From NCBI RefSeq assembly GCF_023343835.1, contig NC_064447.1, positions 558,001-622,000 on the forward strand: a stretch of 64,000 bases of DNA, given 5' to 3'. A program made the position numbers and the translations under genes. This DNA comes from Lagopus muta. Taxonomy: Eukaryota > Chordata > Aves > Galliformes > Phasianidae. This document shows, piece by piece, positions 48,909 through 62,292 of the stretch; position 1 is the stretch's first letter, and each line of letters starts with the position of its first letter. Below the pieces are notes generated by a model. It had not been told where the DNA came from. It did no database searches and was given only the letters and a program-made list of their open reading frames with translations.

Positions 48909-50668
48909 AAAGTGGGCATATTTACAGTGATACAAGCACAAAGCACAAGGAGTGGCAGGAGCTGCTCAAAAAATATTTTTATTAATATGTAATTTGAATC
49001 AGAGCATTGACTGAAAAATCTGGTTCTATGGAAGCAGAAACCAATACTTCCTGGGGGTATTTTGGTTGTAAATATTTAATGTCAGGATTTCTCTGGAGAA
49101 ACAAAGTGTAAATGAGTGGGAAAATAGTGCTGAGTAGGGATAATAGGCTGCGCACAGAAAGCTTCAGACTAACCATCAAAACTAATTAAAGTAAGTTGTT
49201 ACCACTGAACAGCGTGGTTATTAGTTGCTATCATGATAGGAGAAACATGTGAAACATTCTTTTGTCAGGAGAACAGTAGTTGGATGCGAATTGCATCACG
49301 CCTGGGAATGCACTGTGTGGCTGTGCCTGGAGCTCTGTGCTGCCAGCATCCCCAGCTGGGAGCCAGCAGCAGCTGCTGTTGCTGCACCTGCCTTAAAGAA
49401 AAATGCTGCTTCTCCGCTGACTCATCGGTGGGGGTGCCATGCAGGTCCTGTCAGTTGGTGGGGTTCAGCGTTCTGTGGTTTGTACTTGAGACAAAGAATG
49501 CTTTTCTGAGGCTGGATTTTCCCAGCCTAGGAAATCAGGTAGCTGGTGCAGAGGCTCCAGTGCTGCTTGCTCTTGTGCTTTGGGAGCACCTGTGGGGCTG
49601 ACCTAGCAGTAAGGGGAGCCTTGAAGCAGGTGAGCAGCACGCAGACTGTCCATGTGCTGTGGAGAAAGCTCAGCATTGATAACCCAGGTGGAAATGAGCT
49701 CCAAAGCTGCTGGCCAAGCTTTTCTGTGTCCAGATCTGTTCAGGTCAGTGTACTTCCCAGATGGACCTAGAAAGCTGGGTTTGTGCCCAGCTGCCCCTTA
49801 AATGCTCCTTGTAGCAGTTGTGGTGGCCATCAAGCTGGGCAACCCATGGAGACATGAAGGAGACTGTTGTTCCCTCATGTGCTGCTGAGCTGTCCCAGAG
49901 CTGCATGGGGAGGATCAGGGCTGACTCAAAATGCAATGTAAAAACCCTTACTCTAAGCTTAAGTGGTTATTGTATGTATCACTTAAATACATCAGCCTGC
50001 CACCCATTATAATACTGTAAGTATAGACTAATAACAGGGCGTTATTATACACATAGGTGAAGCTTTTCCAACTCTGATTCAGGCTTCTTGCTGTATTGAA
50101 TATCACTCTGAGCTCTGCCATCCTGGCTCATCTGCTGTCAGATCCAACACTACCAACCCTATTCCTGTCTCAATGCACCATCTTGAGAAGAGCACCAGTG
50201 GAATATGGTGCAAATGGCTCATTTTCCCCTAAAAATGCTGTCTTAGAGCAGTTGCTGCTGTTGATGTCAGTGCACAATTATATAGGTTAGAATATGTTCT
50301 GTATTTGACTTATTCAGAAGACATGTAACAGAGTAACAATAGATGAGTAAGCATAAGGTTTTGGCAGTTAAAGATGTGGAAAGATTTGGCTTTAGGAACT
50401 GTTTAAAAGCAACTTAAGCTATCTCTTTAATGCCATGAAGTATCAGTTAATGCATTGGATAGGCTGTCATATGGGATGTCAGAACCATGATTTGGCAATT
50501 TCTCAGTCTTCACCGATCAGCAGGAAGATAGGCTCCTGGCATCTTTTCTGAGATAATTCACTGAAACCTCATTTCAGGCAGAGGCAGATAAAGTTTTCAC
50601 TGATTAGACGAGGGGAACTTGAGAAACCAAATGGCAGGAACAATAAAAAGTGATGTGTGATGGTGGGG

Positions 50669-50709
50669 AAAATACTGAAAGTACTGAAAATACTGAAAGA
50701 AAATACTGC
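50669..50709. repeat. Short tandem repeat of aaatactgaaag type
   Basis: Four imperfect copies of a roughly 10-bp unit (aaaatactga / aagtactga). Confidence 0.7.
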
Positions 50710-51317
50710 AGGAGATGGAGATAGACTCAGGTGGGGATGGAGACAATCTGAAATAAGTTGGGAAAAAAAATGGGCATGGTTTTTCATCCTTTCTTCCTAT
50801 TTTGCTCTTTGCTGAACCACACATGGGTGAGACAAACTGACCTATCCTTGTACCAAAAGGTTATTTAATCACTGAAGCATAGAAAAGGCACTGAAATCAG
50901 AGCTCTGTTTTCATGCTGCCTGGTGTTGATGACAGTGGCTGGTGAGCCAGAGTGTAATGCTGCTCTCTGTGGCTGTTGCTTTCAGGGTGAACTTGGGCTT
51001 GCTGGATGTTGCCTCCTTGTCCCACCTCACCTGAGCTTTCTGCCTGCTGTGTAGTTCCTCTTTGTGAATGCATTACTAGGAATGAGACTCAGAGTGATGC
51101 TGCCCAGAGGAGGCCCAGGGGACATAGGTGTCACGTGGGAGTGTTTCCTCATCCTTGTGTTTTCTGAGAAGGAGATGCATGGAGAGAGCTTGCCAGAGGA
51201 CAGTTCCATAACCCATTCTCTTCTGCACTGGCACCTGTGCTGCCTGTCTTTATTTCTAAACATTCCAGGCATCCACTAAGTAACATCAGTCAGTGGCCCA
51301 TTTTATTTACTCAGGTA

Positions 51318-51592
51318 GGTAGTAATAGCACAAAGGGGAATGGTTTTAAGCTCAAGGAGGGATGGTTTGGATTAGATGTTAGGGGAAGTTCTTAGCTATG
51401 AGAGTGGTGAGGTGCTGGAACAGCTGCCCAGAGAGGCTGTGGATACTCCTTTCCTGGAGGTGTTTGAGGCCAGGTTGGATGGGGCCCTGGGCAGCCTGGG
51501 CTGGTATTAAATGTGAAGGTTGGTAGCTCTGCATGTGGCAGGGGGTTTGGAGCTTGATGATCCTTTGGGTCCCTTCCAACCCAAGCCATGCA
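51318..51592 (+). mobile_element. CR1 LINE 3' fragment
   Basis: It contains ggggaatggttttaagctca, then gtgctggaacagctgcccag, then gaggccaggttggatggggc and tgggtcccttccaacccaag. The terminal ATTCTATG-type repeats are missing after ccatgc, so the extreme 3' end is lost. Confidence 0.94.
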
Positions 51593-54500
51593 TGGACAGT
51601 GAGTGTCTTGCAAGCTGCTGCTTTTAATGTATAAGCATTTATTAACAGAGCGAAGGGAAGCCCCACCTCTTTAGATCCCCTTAGGTGAAAAACCACCAAG
51701 AAAAGACCAAGACCAAAGACCAAGGAAACATACCTCCTCATCTCAGGCTTACCTGTGGACTGGAAGGTGTTCTAGCACACAGAAGATGAATGTAGTTCTT
51801 CCCAACCCGCTGCCTAGTGGTGGATCTGGCCTGTGTTACTGTGACATGCTGTGCTGTCGTGTCCCTCCGTTCAAGGAGCTGATACTGAGGTCTCCAGGGA
51901 CTTGCTGGAGGGTGGAACATCTGACAGCAGGTGGCATTTTACAGGACCATGCATTTGTCCCACGGCTGTCATGGCGATGCTTAGGAGAGACAAATAGTTC
52001 AGATCCCATATGGAGCACTGGGCTCGGTGTCTGGCAGCAGCATTAGCCTCAGCAGGGTGTTGCGCAGTATGTGTGTCTGTGTTTTAGGGAAAAGAAAAGA
52101 AATAATGGTCTTGTCAAGGCCACTGTCTCAAAAAAATCTGGTTTTCCTTCACTTAGGTTGTGATGGACCGAAGTAGATAGTTCAGCAGGCACCTTGACCT
52201 GCCCAGACACAGCCTGTGCTGCTGAAAGCCTCTCCAGTCTTATTTTATGCAAATGTTCCCCATTCTCTACATTAAGATATGCTGACCCATTTTCACCTCT
52301 GTTCCTTCTCAATAGTGTCTGTTTTCAGATCAGAGGGATAGGAAATGGGTGAAAACACCTTGAGAAGTGTAAATGCTGCACTAAGGGCCTATCAGCCTGG
52401 TCTGAACTAGAACAAATGCTCTGTGCTTGACACAAGAGCTGGGTTGCACATTTTTCAGAGGCAGTAGTTCATTGAGAGGCTGCACCTAGTTCAGTTAGCT
52501 CATGACTGAAAGAGTAAAAAAAATCCAGCCCCAGAATTTTCTAACCTAACTCGGTTAGACCTTCCATTATTACAGTCTGCACCAATTTGCTAACTACTGT
52601 TCCGTGTTGCACAGTCCATCTAATAATGCCATATTGTCTTCTGATTTTTCCTCACAGAAATATTCTTTACAGGGTGCTGCACTACATGGGATTTGATTAT
52701 GCTTTTTGATATTTAGCCTTGACCCTCTACGAGAAATCAGTAGCTTTGTTGCCCCAAGCCAGCTTATGCTGCATGCAATGATGCAGAAGTGTTCTGATGC
52801 TGCTGGGTTTGGTCCCGGCACAGAGTCAGCCTTACGTGTCTGCATGCTTCCAGTTGTGAGACTGGGTCAATAATTAGTGAACTGGCTTACATTTCTTTGT
52901 GGAAGTGCTTACCTGCTCTGGTTCTACAAATCTGGGGCCAGGTTTGATGCTTCAAGGGCTGCCCTGTGCTGCCATGAGATGCTCCTGGAGGAGCTGGTAC
53001 AGCTTGCACCCTTACAATACCCAGCGGGGTGTTTTCTTCAGGTTTAACTCAGATGGGTGTTTTATTCAGGGCTAGTAACAAGCACTGTATATACCCAATG
53101 TAACTACCAGGAGGGCAGTGAGGTAGTTAAGATGCCTCAAGGGAGGTTGGCAAAGAATCCTATTCAAGGGATTGTACTGGCAGAAATTATAAAGGCTGAT
53201 TTGGATAGCACAAAGTCATACATTAATGAAGTGGCATGATGTTGCACAGTCCATGATGATGGATTTTCTTGGTGGAGGAAGAGGATTGCCAGGGTGGCTT
53301 GGGGTGCCTCACCCAAAGGGACAGAGTGGGCTGAGCAGCACTGAGTGCTGCTGTGGCTCTTGGGTGCCTGAGCCTGGCCATATCAGCCCACTGCAGCAGT
53401 TGCTGCCTTGGGCACACAGCACTGGGACTTGGGTTGCCCCAGCCATGGAGTGGGAACAGATGGGAGTTGATGTGCTGGAGGGGGAGTAGGGGCTTATGTC
53501 AGAGGAGAAGGTAAATTTGTTTCCTGAATTTTGGAAAATGAGGTCTTAAAGAATTTCTGTTAACTACAGGAAGTGAAATGCGGGGTTGTGCCAGGTTAAG
53601 GAGAGATTCCTCTGTGCAGAGGCCACAGCTTCAGCTCTGCAGCTTTAGCTGAGGGAACAGGACTGCTCAGAGCAGCTTGGGTATTCTGTGCGCTGCTGCC
53701 TCGTGCCGGGTTGATAAGGCAGAGGCGACTGATAAAGAACTGTGCTGACAAGTGAGCAAATGCTATCAGCAGCTGAGTACTGCAAGGTGGGAAATGGGAA
53801 TGGTGCTGTTGTATCTCCAGATCTGGTACAGAACGGTAGTTAGAAGCAAATCCTCTGAATGCCTCCAAGCCCATCTTCCTGATCCCTGTGTTCACATTGC
53901 TTGGCTTCTGGGAAAAGGGGACTCCTGTCTGCACTGCTCTGAGCTGTTGTCCTGCAGGCAGATGTGACAAAGGCAGTAGGTGATGGCTCTGGGAATTTTG
54001 ATCTACATTGAAGGAACTATGGAGTTCTGGTGCTGACAGCCTTGGCCAAGCTGAGGGGTGTGTGGACTGACGTGGGCCTGCTGAATGCATGCTCTGCCCA
54101 CTCCTCTCTCCTAAATCCTGTGCTCTCTGTGCCTTGGATCCAAGCAGTCACTGCATGTGCTGCTGGGGGCTTGATGGGGTTAATGCTGGGCATGCTTATG
54201 GCTCAGCTCTGTGAGGAGTGCTGCTGGTGCTGTCAGGCTAGGGGCTGAGGCTGTCTCCACTGTGCTGCTGAGCCTTCCCTTCCATCTTCCTTATTCACTT
54301 TGTGGCACCAGATCACAGAGGGATGAGGAAAGCTGAGTTCTTTGTGCAAGTGGGCCACCTGAAGTGCTTAAGTCTGGTTTAGAAGAAGACTGACCTTTAG
54401 ACAGCAGGGCTGAGCTTTATTCGAAGAGCTGGAGCTATTCTGACAGTTGGCTTCCCAGGGCACTGGAGACATGAAACCAACGTGTGCTGCTAATTGCAGA

Positions 54501-57500
54501 TGCTCATCTTGCAATAGGATCCAATGCCTTTCAAGGGATTGAGCCACCCCACTGCCTTCAGTGCAGGCAGGGTGTCACAGGTAGTAGCATGGAGATACAG
54601 TTAAGCAGATTTGGGTCCTTATTGCTTAGTAAAGAGTGCTGGGTGGCTGGTACTGCTAGTTACAGGGTTGTTCTCTTCGTTTTGGCTACAGAAAGAGCAC
54701 CGCACAAACATGATGGGCTCCTGGTGCTGTAATGTGGGTGCGACCTGTGGTCAGCCCTGTGCTGCCTGGCATTGTGACTCCTGGAGGAGGTGGAGGGGTT
54801 GTGGTGCAGCATGGGAGAGCAATGTGCACCTGCTGGAGGAGGAGGAGAAAATGGGGAGCCCCAAAATGCTGGAGTGTTAATGAACTCTGGTGCTGCTTTT
54901 GTCTCTTTGGGTTTGCTGAGCCCAGGCATAAATATAAGGCAAATGTAAATTCTTATGTACCAGTAATGTCTTGTTTTCCCTATCTCTTCCCAAAGTCACC
55001 CTGCTGTACTGTGAACCCCCCAACATATTGTTAATTAGCAATGGATCAGTGTGCCTCTGATTAAAATCCTTCCTACTTCATGGCTTTTAACTAACTACAT
55101 GTGTGCATGGGTTTGTGCCAGCTTTGGTTTTAAACCTTTGAAGAATCTCTAATCTGCACAGCACAGACCAGACGATTATTTTTCTTTATAAACAGTAAAT
55201 ATCTATCAAGCATTTTGTTGCAGATAAGGGTGCTCCTTGATGAGCTCAGTATTTTTCTCCATACTTTGCTGGGGTAGAAAATACCTGAGATATACTTCCA
55301 TCAGCTTAGTACTGTGTGTGGGAGAGAACAGGTGATAGAAGTGCAGCTGTTTAAGGCTGTTCTTTAGGCAGAACACATCCAGGCCGGAGCTTCACAGCGA
55401 GTTCACATCAGAATAACTTATCTGGAGAGGTCAGATGCTGTACATAGATTTCCCTGTTAATGTGTACAAAAAATACAGAACATCTGTGGAAAGACAGAAT
55501 GCTGTGAGGGGACCAAACACTTGCTGCTTTATCTAACTAATTATAATCTTAGAGGAGGAGAGATATCTGTGATATTTTTTCATATTGCTTTTGCATCTTG
55601 GGAAAGGTATTAATTTTTCTGCATGGAGGGAACAGAGCTGAGAGTGAAGTAAACTCACACCTGTCCCAGATGAAGGCGACCACCTGATGGTTTGTCACAC
55701 TTTAAGCAATCCTTAAACTCTAGAAGATTCTGAAGATTTGACTCCATACCTGCTTTTTTAGAATGTTATTTCTTAACTATAAAAGCAAGTTCTGTTCTCT
55801 CACATTTCTGGTGCAAGCAGGCTGTCCTCATTACCACAGAGTTGTTCTTATCTCCCTTTTGGAAAGGTTTTGCCATAGCAAAGCATTAGCTGGGGAGTGA
55901 CTTCATGCAGCTATAAAGCATGAAATTTCAGATGTAACCTGGGCAAAGGAGCAGTGCTGACCTGTGGGAAGGCATTTTTAAATCATCTGTGTATGTTCTC
56001 GCTTTGTAAAGCATAATACTGAGAAGTAATAGCCTAGCAAATCTCCTGAGGCTCTGGTGATGCTTCCCAAAACTGGTGCTCGGTTCCTTTATAAAGATAT
56101 GTTAAATGCATCTTCCTAACAAGCTTTACTTGGCATTGTTCTTCCTTTTCTTTTCTGGCTGTACCATCACACACGAAACAGCAGTCAGTGTCTGTCTGAC
56201 CTACTTAGGTAAAGCTAGAGCCAAGAAAATGCATTGTCATCTGTTAAATAACTGTAAGGGAGGAGGAGTAACATTCACGCTCTTCTACATGCCTCAAAAC
56301 TAATGGCACTAATATGCTTTTCTGCAGTTCTGCCACAGGACAGTATTTCTGTTCCTTACAAGGATGTCAGTCAAAGCACTTTGCTGCAATAAACAATAGC
56401 TCTAATTATCTTGACAGCTGGTGGCAAGTGCTAGGAGGCTTAAAACTTTCCCAGAGGAATAGGGAAGCAAACAGAGCTAATAGTCCCCTGTCGTACTGCC
56501 TTGATGAATGAAGAGCTGACACGGTGCATCAGTTGGTGGTCCGAGGGCATAGAAGGAACAGTGGCACTGGGACTTGCTGGGGTGTCACCAAAGGTCCTTC
56601 CTGAACAGGCTTTCTGGGCCAGCTAATTTGTTGCCTGCAGCAGTGGAGAGCAGCACAAAGCAGTTGTCTGCTACCTGCCCTGCTTTCCAGGTGTGCTGCC
56701 TGCTGTGCTCGTTCCAGCTCAAGGTAGTCCAAAAGGAGCTTCAGTGCAGCTTGACTCTTTCTTATGCCTGAGCCATGCACAGCGTTCCCCTGGCTGTTAG
56801 GTAAGAAGGTTAAAATGCCATGCTTGCAGTATCACCTGAACGCTGCTGCTTAGCCTTCCTCATCAGTGCAAAGTTTCCCTGATCTCTTGCAGATGTTAAC
56901 ACCACGTGTAACAAAGAACTGGGACCCGGTGCTGGGATGTTCTGTAATCTTCTGTGTTCTGTGTGGAGACCCACATAAAACATCACATCGCCCCCAGAAG
57001 TGAAGTCATCCTTGGCTGACAGTCAGCTGAGGAAGCTGGGAAGACACATTGACCAAGGTGACTTTAGTAAGCTTAAAATGGGTCTGAAAATGCTTTTAAG
57101 GTCCTGGAAAGACTTATGTCATCTTGCTGGGGCACTGGGGGCTGTGCAGGGGAGAAAGCTATATGGAAAGGCAAAATGGAAACTAAAATGGTGAAGAGTT
57201 ACTATTTTGCTGTTACTGATTATTTTTAAGTGTTTTGGGGTTTGCAGAGATCCGGGCTTTTCATTTGATTATAGCATGGAGCAGGTAGTTAATCACACAA
57301 ATGAGGTCCTTGTGATGCTTTTAAATAAACAGTACATACAATTTAATGTTTGTGGCTTATAAGCACTACAGGCTTTGTTACTGTCTTTAGACCGTGGATG
57401 CGTGGTTTATAGATTGGTGGTCAGTGGTGCTCTTAACTGAATGTGGACTTGTGCAAATGAAATCTGGATGCTGTTCTCCTCAGGAACAAACTGTTCTGAT

Positions 57501-59767
57501 GACATTCTGTCTGTTCCAAAGCCCTAGAAAAGTCCAAGTCTACATCTAAAGGCATTCTTGGGCACCCAGGACTCTGATAACTAGATAGTTTCTGAGCATG
57601 TATTTTTGAAGAAGAAGATGTTTCTATAGCCTTTACATCCAAATGATCACAGTTGAGTCTCTGGTAGAAGACAATAACATGAAGTTTAAGATGTGTGTGG
57701 GTAAAATATAGATATGTAGCTGCATTTGGTGTATTGCATGAAATATACACAGCCTGAGCATCTTGAATGTGATTACTAGAGCTGGGTGACCAAGGAGAAA
57801 TGGAGAAATGGGCAGAGGGGCAGTGGGTAAATCAGCAGGTGGCATCTGCAGGGTTTCCAGTCCTGTGGGTTGGTGATCTTCAAAGCTGAGTGCATCAGCA
57901 GTGCCCATGTTGTGTATCTATGGACTCCTGCCTCCTCCCATTCCCTCCTTTCTCCAGCACACTTTTAGATCAGCAGCAGGAACTCATGCAAAGAGGCTAA
58001 AACATCTTTTGCCAGAGACTTGCTTCCTCCATTTGACTTGTCCAAACTTAGCTACTGTTCTCTGCAGCTTTTTACTTACTCTCCTCCCCTGGCATTCAAT
58101 TTAGTTCCTAGCTTACTCACTGAAGAGGTGGACTTTGGTTGCTCTGGGCAACTGGAGTCAGTGTATTCCAAGAACTGATTTTATTTCATTATTTATTGTC
58201 CCAGACTTGCCATAGTCCTGTGTAGGACCATCTTCATGGGAAGACAGTTTTGGCTGCACCAACCCTGTGACTTCTCAAGCAGTCGGTCAGCATGAAAGGA
58301 AGAACTTCTGGAGCTGAATACATGATGAAAGATCAGGTCTGATGCTTCACCCTCTGTGGATCCTTGCTCTGCTGAGAACAGAAGGGGCACCTGTACTCAT
58401 GTGTCTTATTCTGCTCCGTGCTGAAAGAGCATTGCAGCCCCTCTTTAGTCTGCTGTTACTGTTGGCCTTCTGACTTTGGATGGCGAAGGACTCCTTGGTA
58501 AGCCAGTCTCTTGCTAATTTTTCTTTGCTTAAAGTCTATGATACTGCTCTCTGCCTTTAGCTTAACTGAAACTTTAGATGCTGGTGGGAGGTGTGTGCAT
58601 GGCACTCTGAGCACAGATGTTCCTCCTGAGCTTTGTGAGCAGCTCTGTGAGTAGGGGAGATGTCACTGGAGGCGTTCGGCTGGAGAACTGGGTACACTGA
58701 CAGTAATTCCCCGAGCAAATAACAGGCAGCTGCCGCAGAGGTCTCACAAATCAGACATGTCTCTTCTCCTTCCTTCCCCCTCAGGCCTTTTTGCAGTAGT
58801 TTGCAATTTATAGCAAGGAGTCTTTCACCTTGTGCCTCGTGAGGATGTCTTTGCTGGGACGGATGGTCTGCTGTGCACTTTGGCACAAAGCTGCTTTTAC
58901 TGTTTGAAAAAGGCTGTGAGTATGGGGAGATATTCCAGCAAATGGTCAGTTTTTCTTGGAGAAATGGGAACTAGCAAATGAGGCAATAAAATATTTTTCC
59001 TACCAGCACCAGAAAGCAAAATGGAGTAAAAAAAAAAAAAGGGGTGGCACAGACAAGTAGGAAAGAAAATTAAAAACCAATTAAAACCCAGCCTCTCCCT
59101 AATGCTTTTATCAAAGGTAATGGTGAAATGCTGCATGGGGCAGATGTCTAAGCCCTGCTGTGCTGGGGACAAGCAGCAGGTGATGAGGGCTGTGTGGGGC
59201 AGGTCCCAGTGCCCTTGGACTGCTGGTGACAGATGTGTAACCATGGGTGGGAGTCAGAAAATCCTCTGCTGTGTGGAGCAAATCTGTGTACTGCCCTGGT
59301 TGCAAGGCTAGCCTTTAATCAGAGATAACAGCTTGTGTCCTGTTCCCAGTCTTGAAGTCACCCTAGTCCCAGTTCTTGGCTTTTACCTTTCTCTTGGAGG
59401 CAAACATGGCAAGAGGAATAAAATTTACAGCCCACAGACTTACTGCCAAGGACCTTCCACCTCTTGGGTTTTATTTCTTCCCATTTGTTCTCCTTGCAGC
59501 CGTAGCCACTTGCTGCTGCCAGTAAAATGTATGCTGTCAGTGTCTAACTGTGCCAGGTGCAGCATTTGATTTCCAAAATAATTTTCAAAAGTTACTTTTT
59601 TTTATTCTCCATTAAAGAAAACTTTCCTTAGTAAGGAGGCATAATAGATCAGGATTTGAGTATGACACAGTAGCAACCTCTGTGTTGCTGTTGTACCGTT
59701 ACAGGAAAGCAAGTTTCTCCCAGGTGACCTCCTTGTGCCTGGGCATCGCATCAGTGTGTCCTCTTGT
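51593..59767. other. Gene-poor intergenic DNA
   Basis: About 8.2 kb without a recognisable exon, RNA gene or repeat family. ORFs up to about 165 codons (for example 54090-53596 minus) show no domain and no splice context. Confidence 0.45.
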
Positions 59768-60010
59768 GAATCACAGAATGGCCTGGGTTGGAAGGGACCT
59801 CAAGGATCACGAATCTCCAACCCCCTGCCACAAGCAGGGCCACCAACCTCCCCATTTCACAGCAGCCCAGGCTGCCCAGGGCCCCATCCAACCTGGCCTT
59901 GACCACCTCCAGGGATGGACGGGGCATCCACAGCCTCTCTGGGCAGCTGTTCCAGCACCTCACCACTCTCATAGTGAGCTGCCTTTCACTGACCACGGGT
60001 CGCCCTCTCT
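59768..60010 (-). mobile_element. CR1 LINE 3' fragment
   Basis: Plus-strand text aatcacagaatggcctgggt, then tggaagggacctcaaggatc, then ggccccatccaacctggcct and ggcagctgttccagcacctc is the antisense CR1 3' end. It is 5'-truncated. Confidence 0.94.
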
Positions 60011-62292
60011 GAGCTATGGATTTGAGATGAGCCTTTAGCACTCAGCTGCACTGTTTTAGGGAGAGATTTATTTTCCTTGCTTTGCTGACTCTGCCTGGTC
60101 CTTTGGGTGAGCTCACAAATGGAATGGACAATATTGCCCTAGATTTGCCAGCTGAAAAGCTCTTCTGGGCTGTGAGATGGGCTCTGGAAATCTAAATGTG
60201 CATCACCCTAACCAACACCTAGCAAACTGATGTACCGTGCTGGCTGGGTGATGTCAAACAAAGATTAAAAACCTGAAGACCTGAGGAACACAGTGACAAA
60301 AAGACTTCTTGGGCTTTTATTTTTTCCAAACCACTTGCAAGTGTGTGACTATTTCACATACTGTAAGTATTACATGAGTAAATCTGAAACAACTGCTAGA
60401 GCATTAAGACATCTTTAAGGATTCCCCCCTCCTCAATTGTTATCAAACAGAACTCTTCCATCAAAGCAGTTCTCTCTGATCTGACTGAAAGTTGGAGAAA
60501 TGCCCCCAGAGAAAGAATTGCAAATCAGGGCCATGTGGCTAAATTAGCTTCCCGAGCAGGATCACGGGATTACTTCTCATTGGAAAGCATGACTTTGGTT
60601 ATTCTGTTATTTATTTGTTTTTACAAGATGAGCCCCTGTCCCCCACCCCCTGCTCTTTTATTTAATAACAAGGGTGCTGGTATAAGCAGAGCTGACCTGC
60701 TGATGAAAACTAATGAGTGAAATTACTGCATTAATGAAGAAACTGCTACTAGAAAGTAGTGAAAAGTACTTTAATCATAATTAATAGGACAAAATTAAAA
60801 ATGACCATTAACTTTCCTCTGGTGATTTAATGAAGTTTACTACTAGTAACCTAGTAAACTACATGTCTGCATGCTTCAAAGTACCATGTCAGAGCAGCCA
60901 GGAGAACACAGCAGTTCTGGTAACTTCTACAATGGCACATTCATGAACTTTAATCTATGAGGACTGATGATTAGCTTGTTCTATCCAGTATTAATAACCA
61001 CTCCTAGAAGCGAAGTGGGTTGAGATGTATGCAGGTGCAGCACATTATGCAAGTTACAGTTAACGGTGTGGTGGGGTAGATGCTACAGCTGTTTTACCAG
61101 CTATTTCTTCTACTGTCAGCCAATGTGTTTTGCATTAAAAGTGCAAACCTTCTGAGACTCCATTTATCATCCCTTCAGAGCCCCACAGACCTCCAACAAA
61201 ATACAGGCCAGAGAATGCTGTCGGGTGGTTTTTTTTTTCTTTTTAGCTCGAGCTGCAGGCTAGTTTCCAGAAATATTTGATGGCAGGACACTGTCACTGC
61301 CTGCAGAGGCTGGGTGGCAACAGAATGGCCCCATACGGCTTGCCGTGGTTGCTTTCTCCCAGTACTCATCTCCCCAGACCCAGGCAGAGCCATCTCATGT
61401 GAACAGATGGAAGCTGCTTCTCCCAAGGTGCCTGTCTAGTGTTTAAGCTTCCTTCAGAATGTGCCTACAAAGCAAGAGGAGTGTGAGCGATACACCCAAA
61501 GCTGGTAGGTGGCCTAGAAGCTGGCTCTGTAATGCTGTGTGTTGTAATGACCAAGTTCTACAAGGCAATTTGAGGATGGATGTGAAGTCTGTGGGCAAAG
61601 CTGATGGGTTGGCAGGGAAAAGCACCTAGAAGGCGGCAGCTTTGGCTTCCAAGGGCTCTGCTCCAAAGCTCTGATGATGCATAGCTAGGCTGACGTTTGT
61701 GACAATGAAGTGACAAAATAAGATGCCAGCTGCGTCACAGTGCAAACAGTGCTCTCCTTTTCTGCCACAGAATTTATTCCCAAATTCAACAGATATGTGA
61801 GAACTGAGACTCAGTGAAATACTGTCACAGTTTACCTCTTCTGAACTTCCTAACCTTGAACTTCCCCCACCTATGTGGTGGGGAGGTTGGGATTACAAAG
61901 CAATTTTGGGATGTGGTTGGGTTTGCAGCAATCTGGAAGCAGTGCTGTCTTTGTCCCTGTCTCCTGCATGGGCTTTGGACCTTTGTTGTAGCTGGATTTC
62001 TGGACTTGTCTCCTTTCGCTTCTGGATGGAGCCTGAACCCTGCTAATCCCTTGCCTTCTCTGGATTGCTGATAGATGCTGATACCAACATCTGGTTCTAC
62101 CCACTGTTTGGACCCCGTGGTGGTGGCACTGCTTGCTCCTTAGCATTGAGAAAGATAAATTCCAAAAGTTGGGGAGCTGGTCAGCTAGCAAGAGGTGATT
62201 CTGAAATTGCAGTAGTTCTAGCTGTTTTGTGCTCTTAGCAGTGCTGGATTGAAACTCTTCCACTGGAGACTGAGTAAGAGGAAGCAAATAAG
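60011..62292. other. Intergenic DNA, nothing recognised
   Basis: Ordinary non-repetitive sequence up to the hAT terminus. A poly-T run lies near 61229-61237. Confidence 0.45.

Larger units (their letters stand above)
42463..51317. other. Gene-poor intergenic DNA
   Basis: About 8.9 kb with no ORF longer than about 125 codons and none resembling a protein. The features seen are the minisatellite at 43071-43155 and poly-C tracts at 43783-43799 and 48875-48908, plus a short GAAAATACT repeat at 50669-50709. Confidence 0.45.

Noticed and set aside
42463..59767. Attempt to find GPR139, IQCK, KNOP1 or other neighbours expected near GPRC5B
   Set aside because: No exon with matching sequence was recognised. 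These genes probably lie outside the window.
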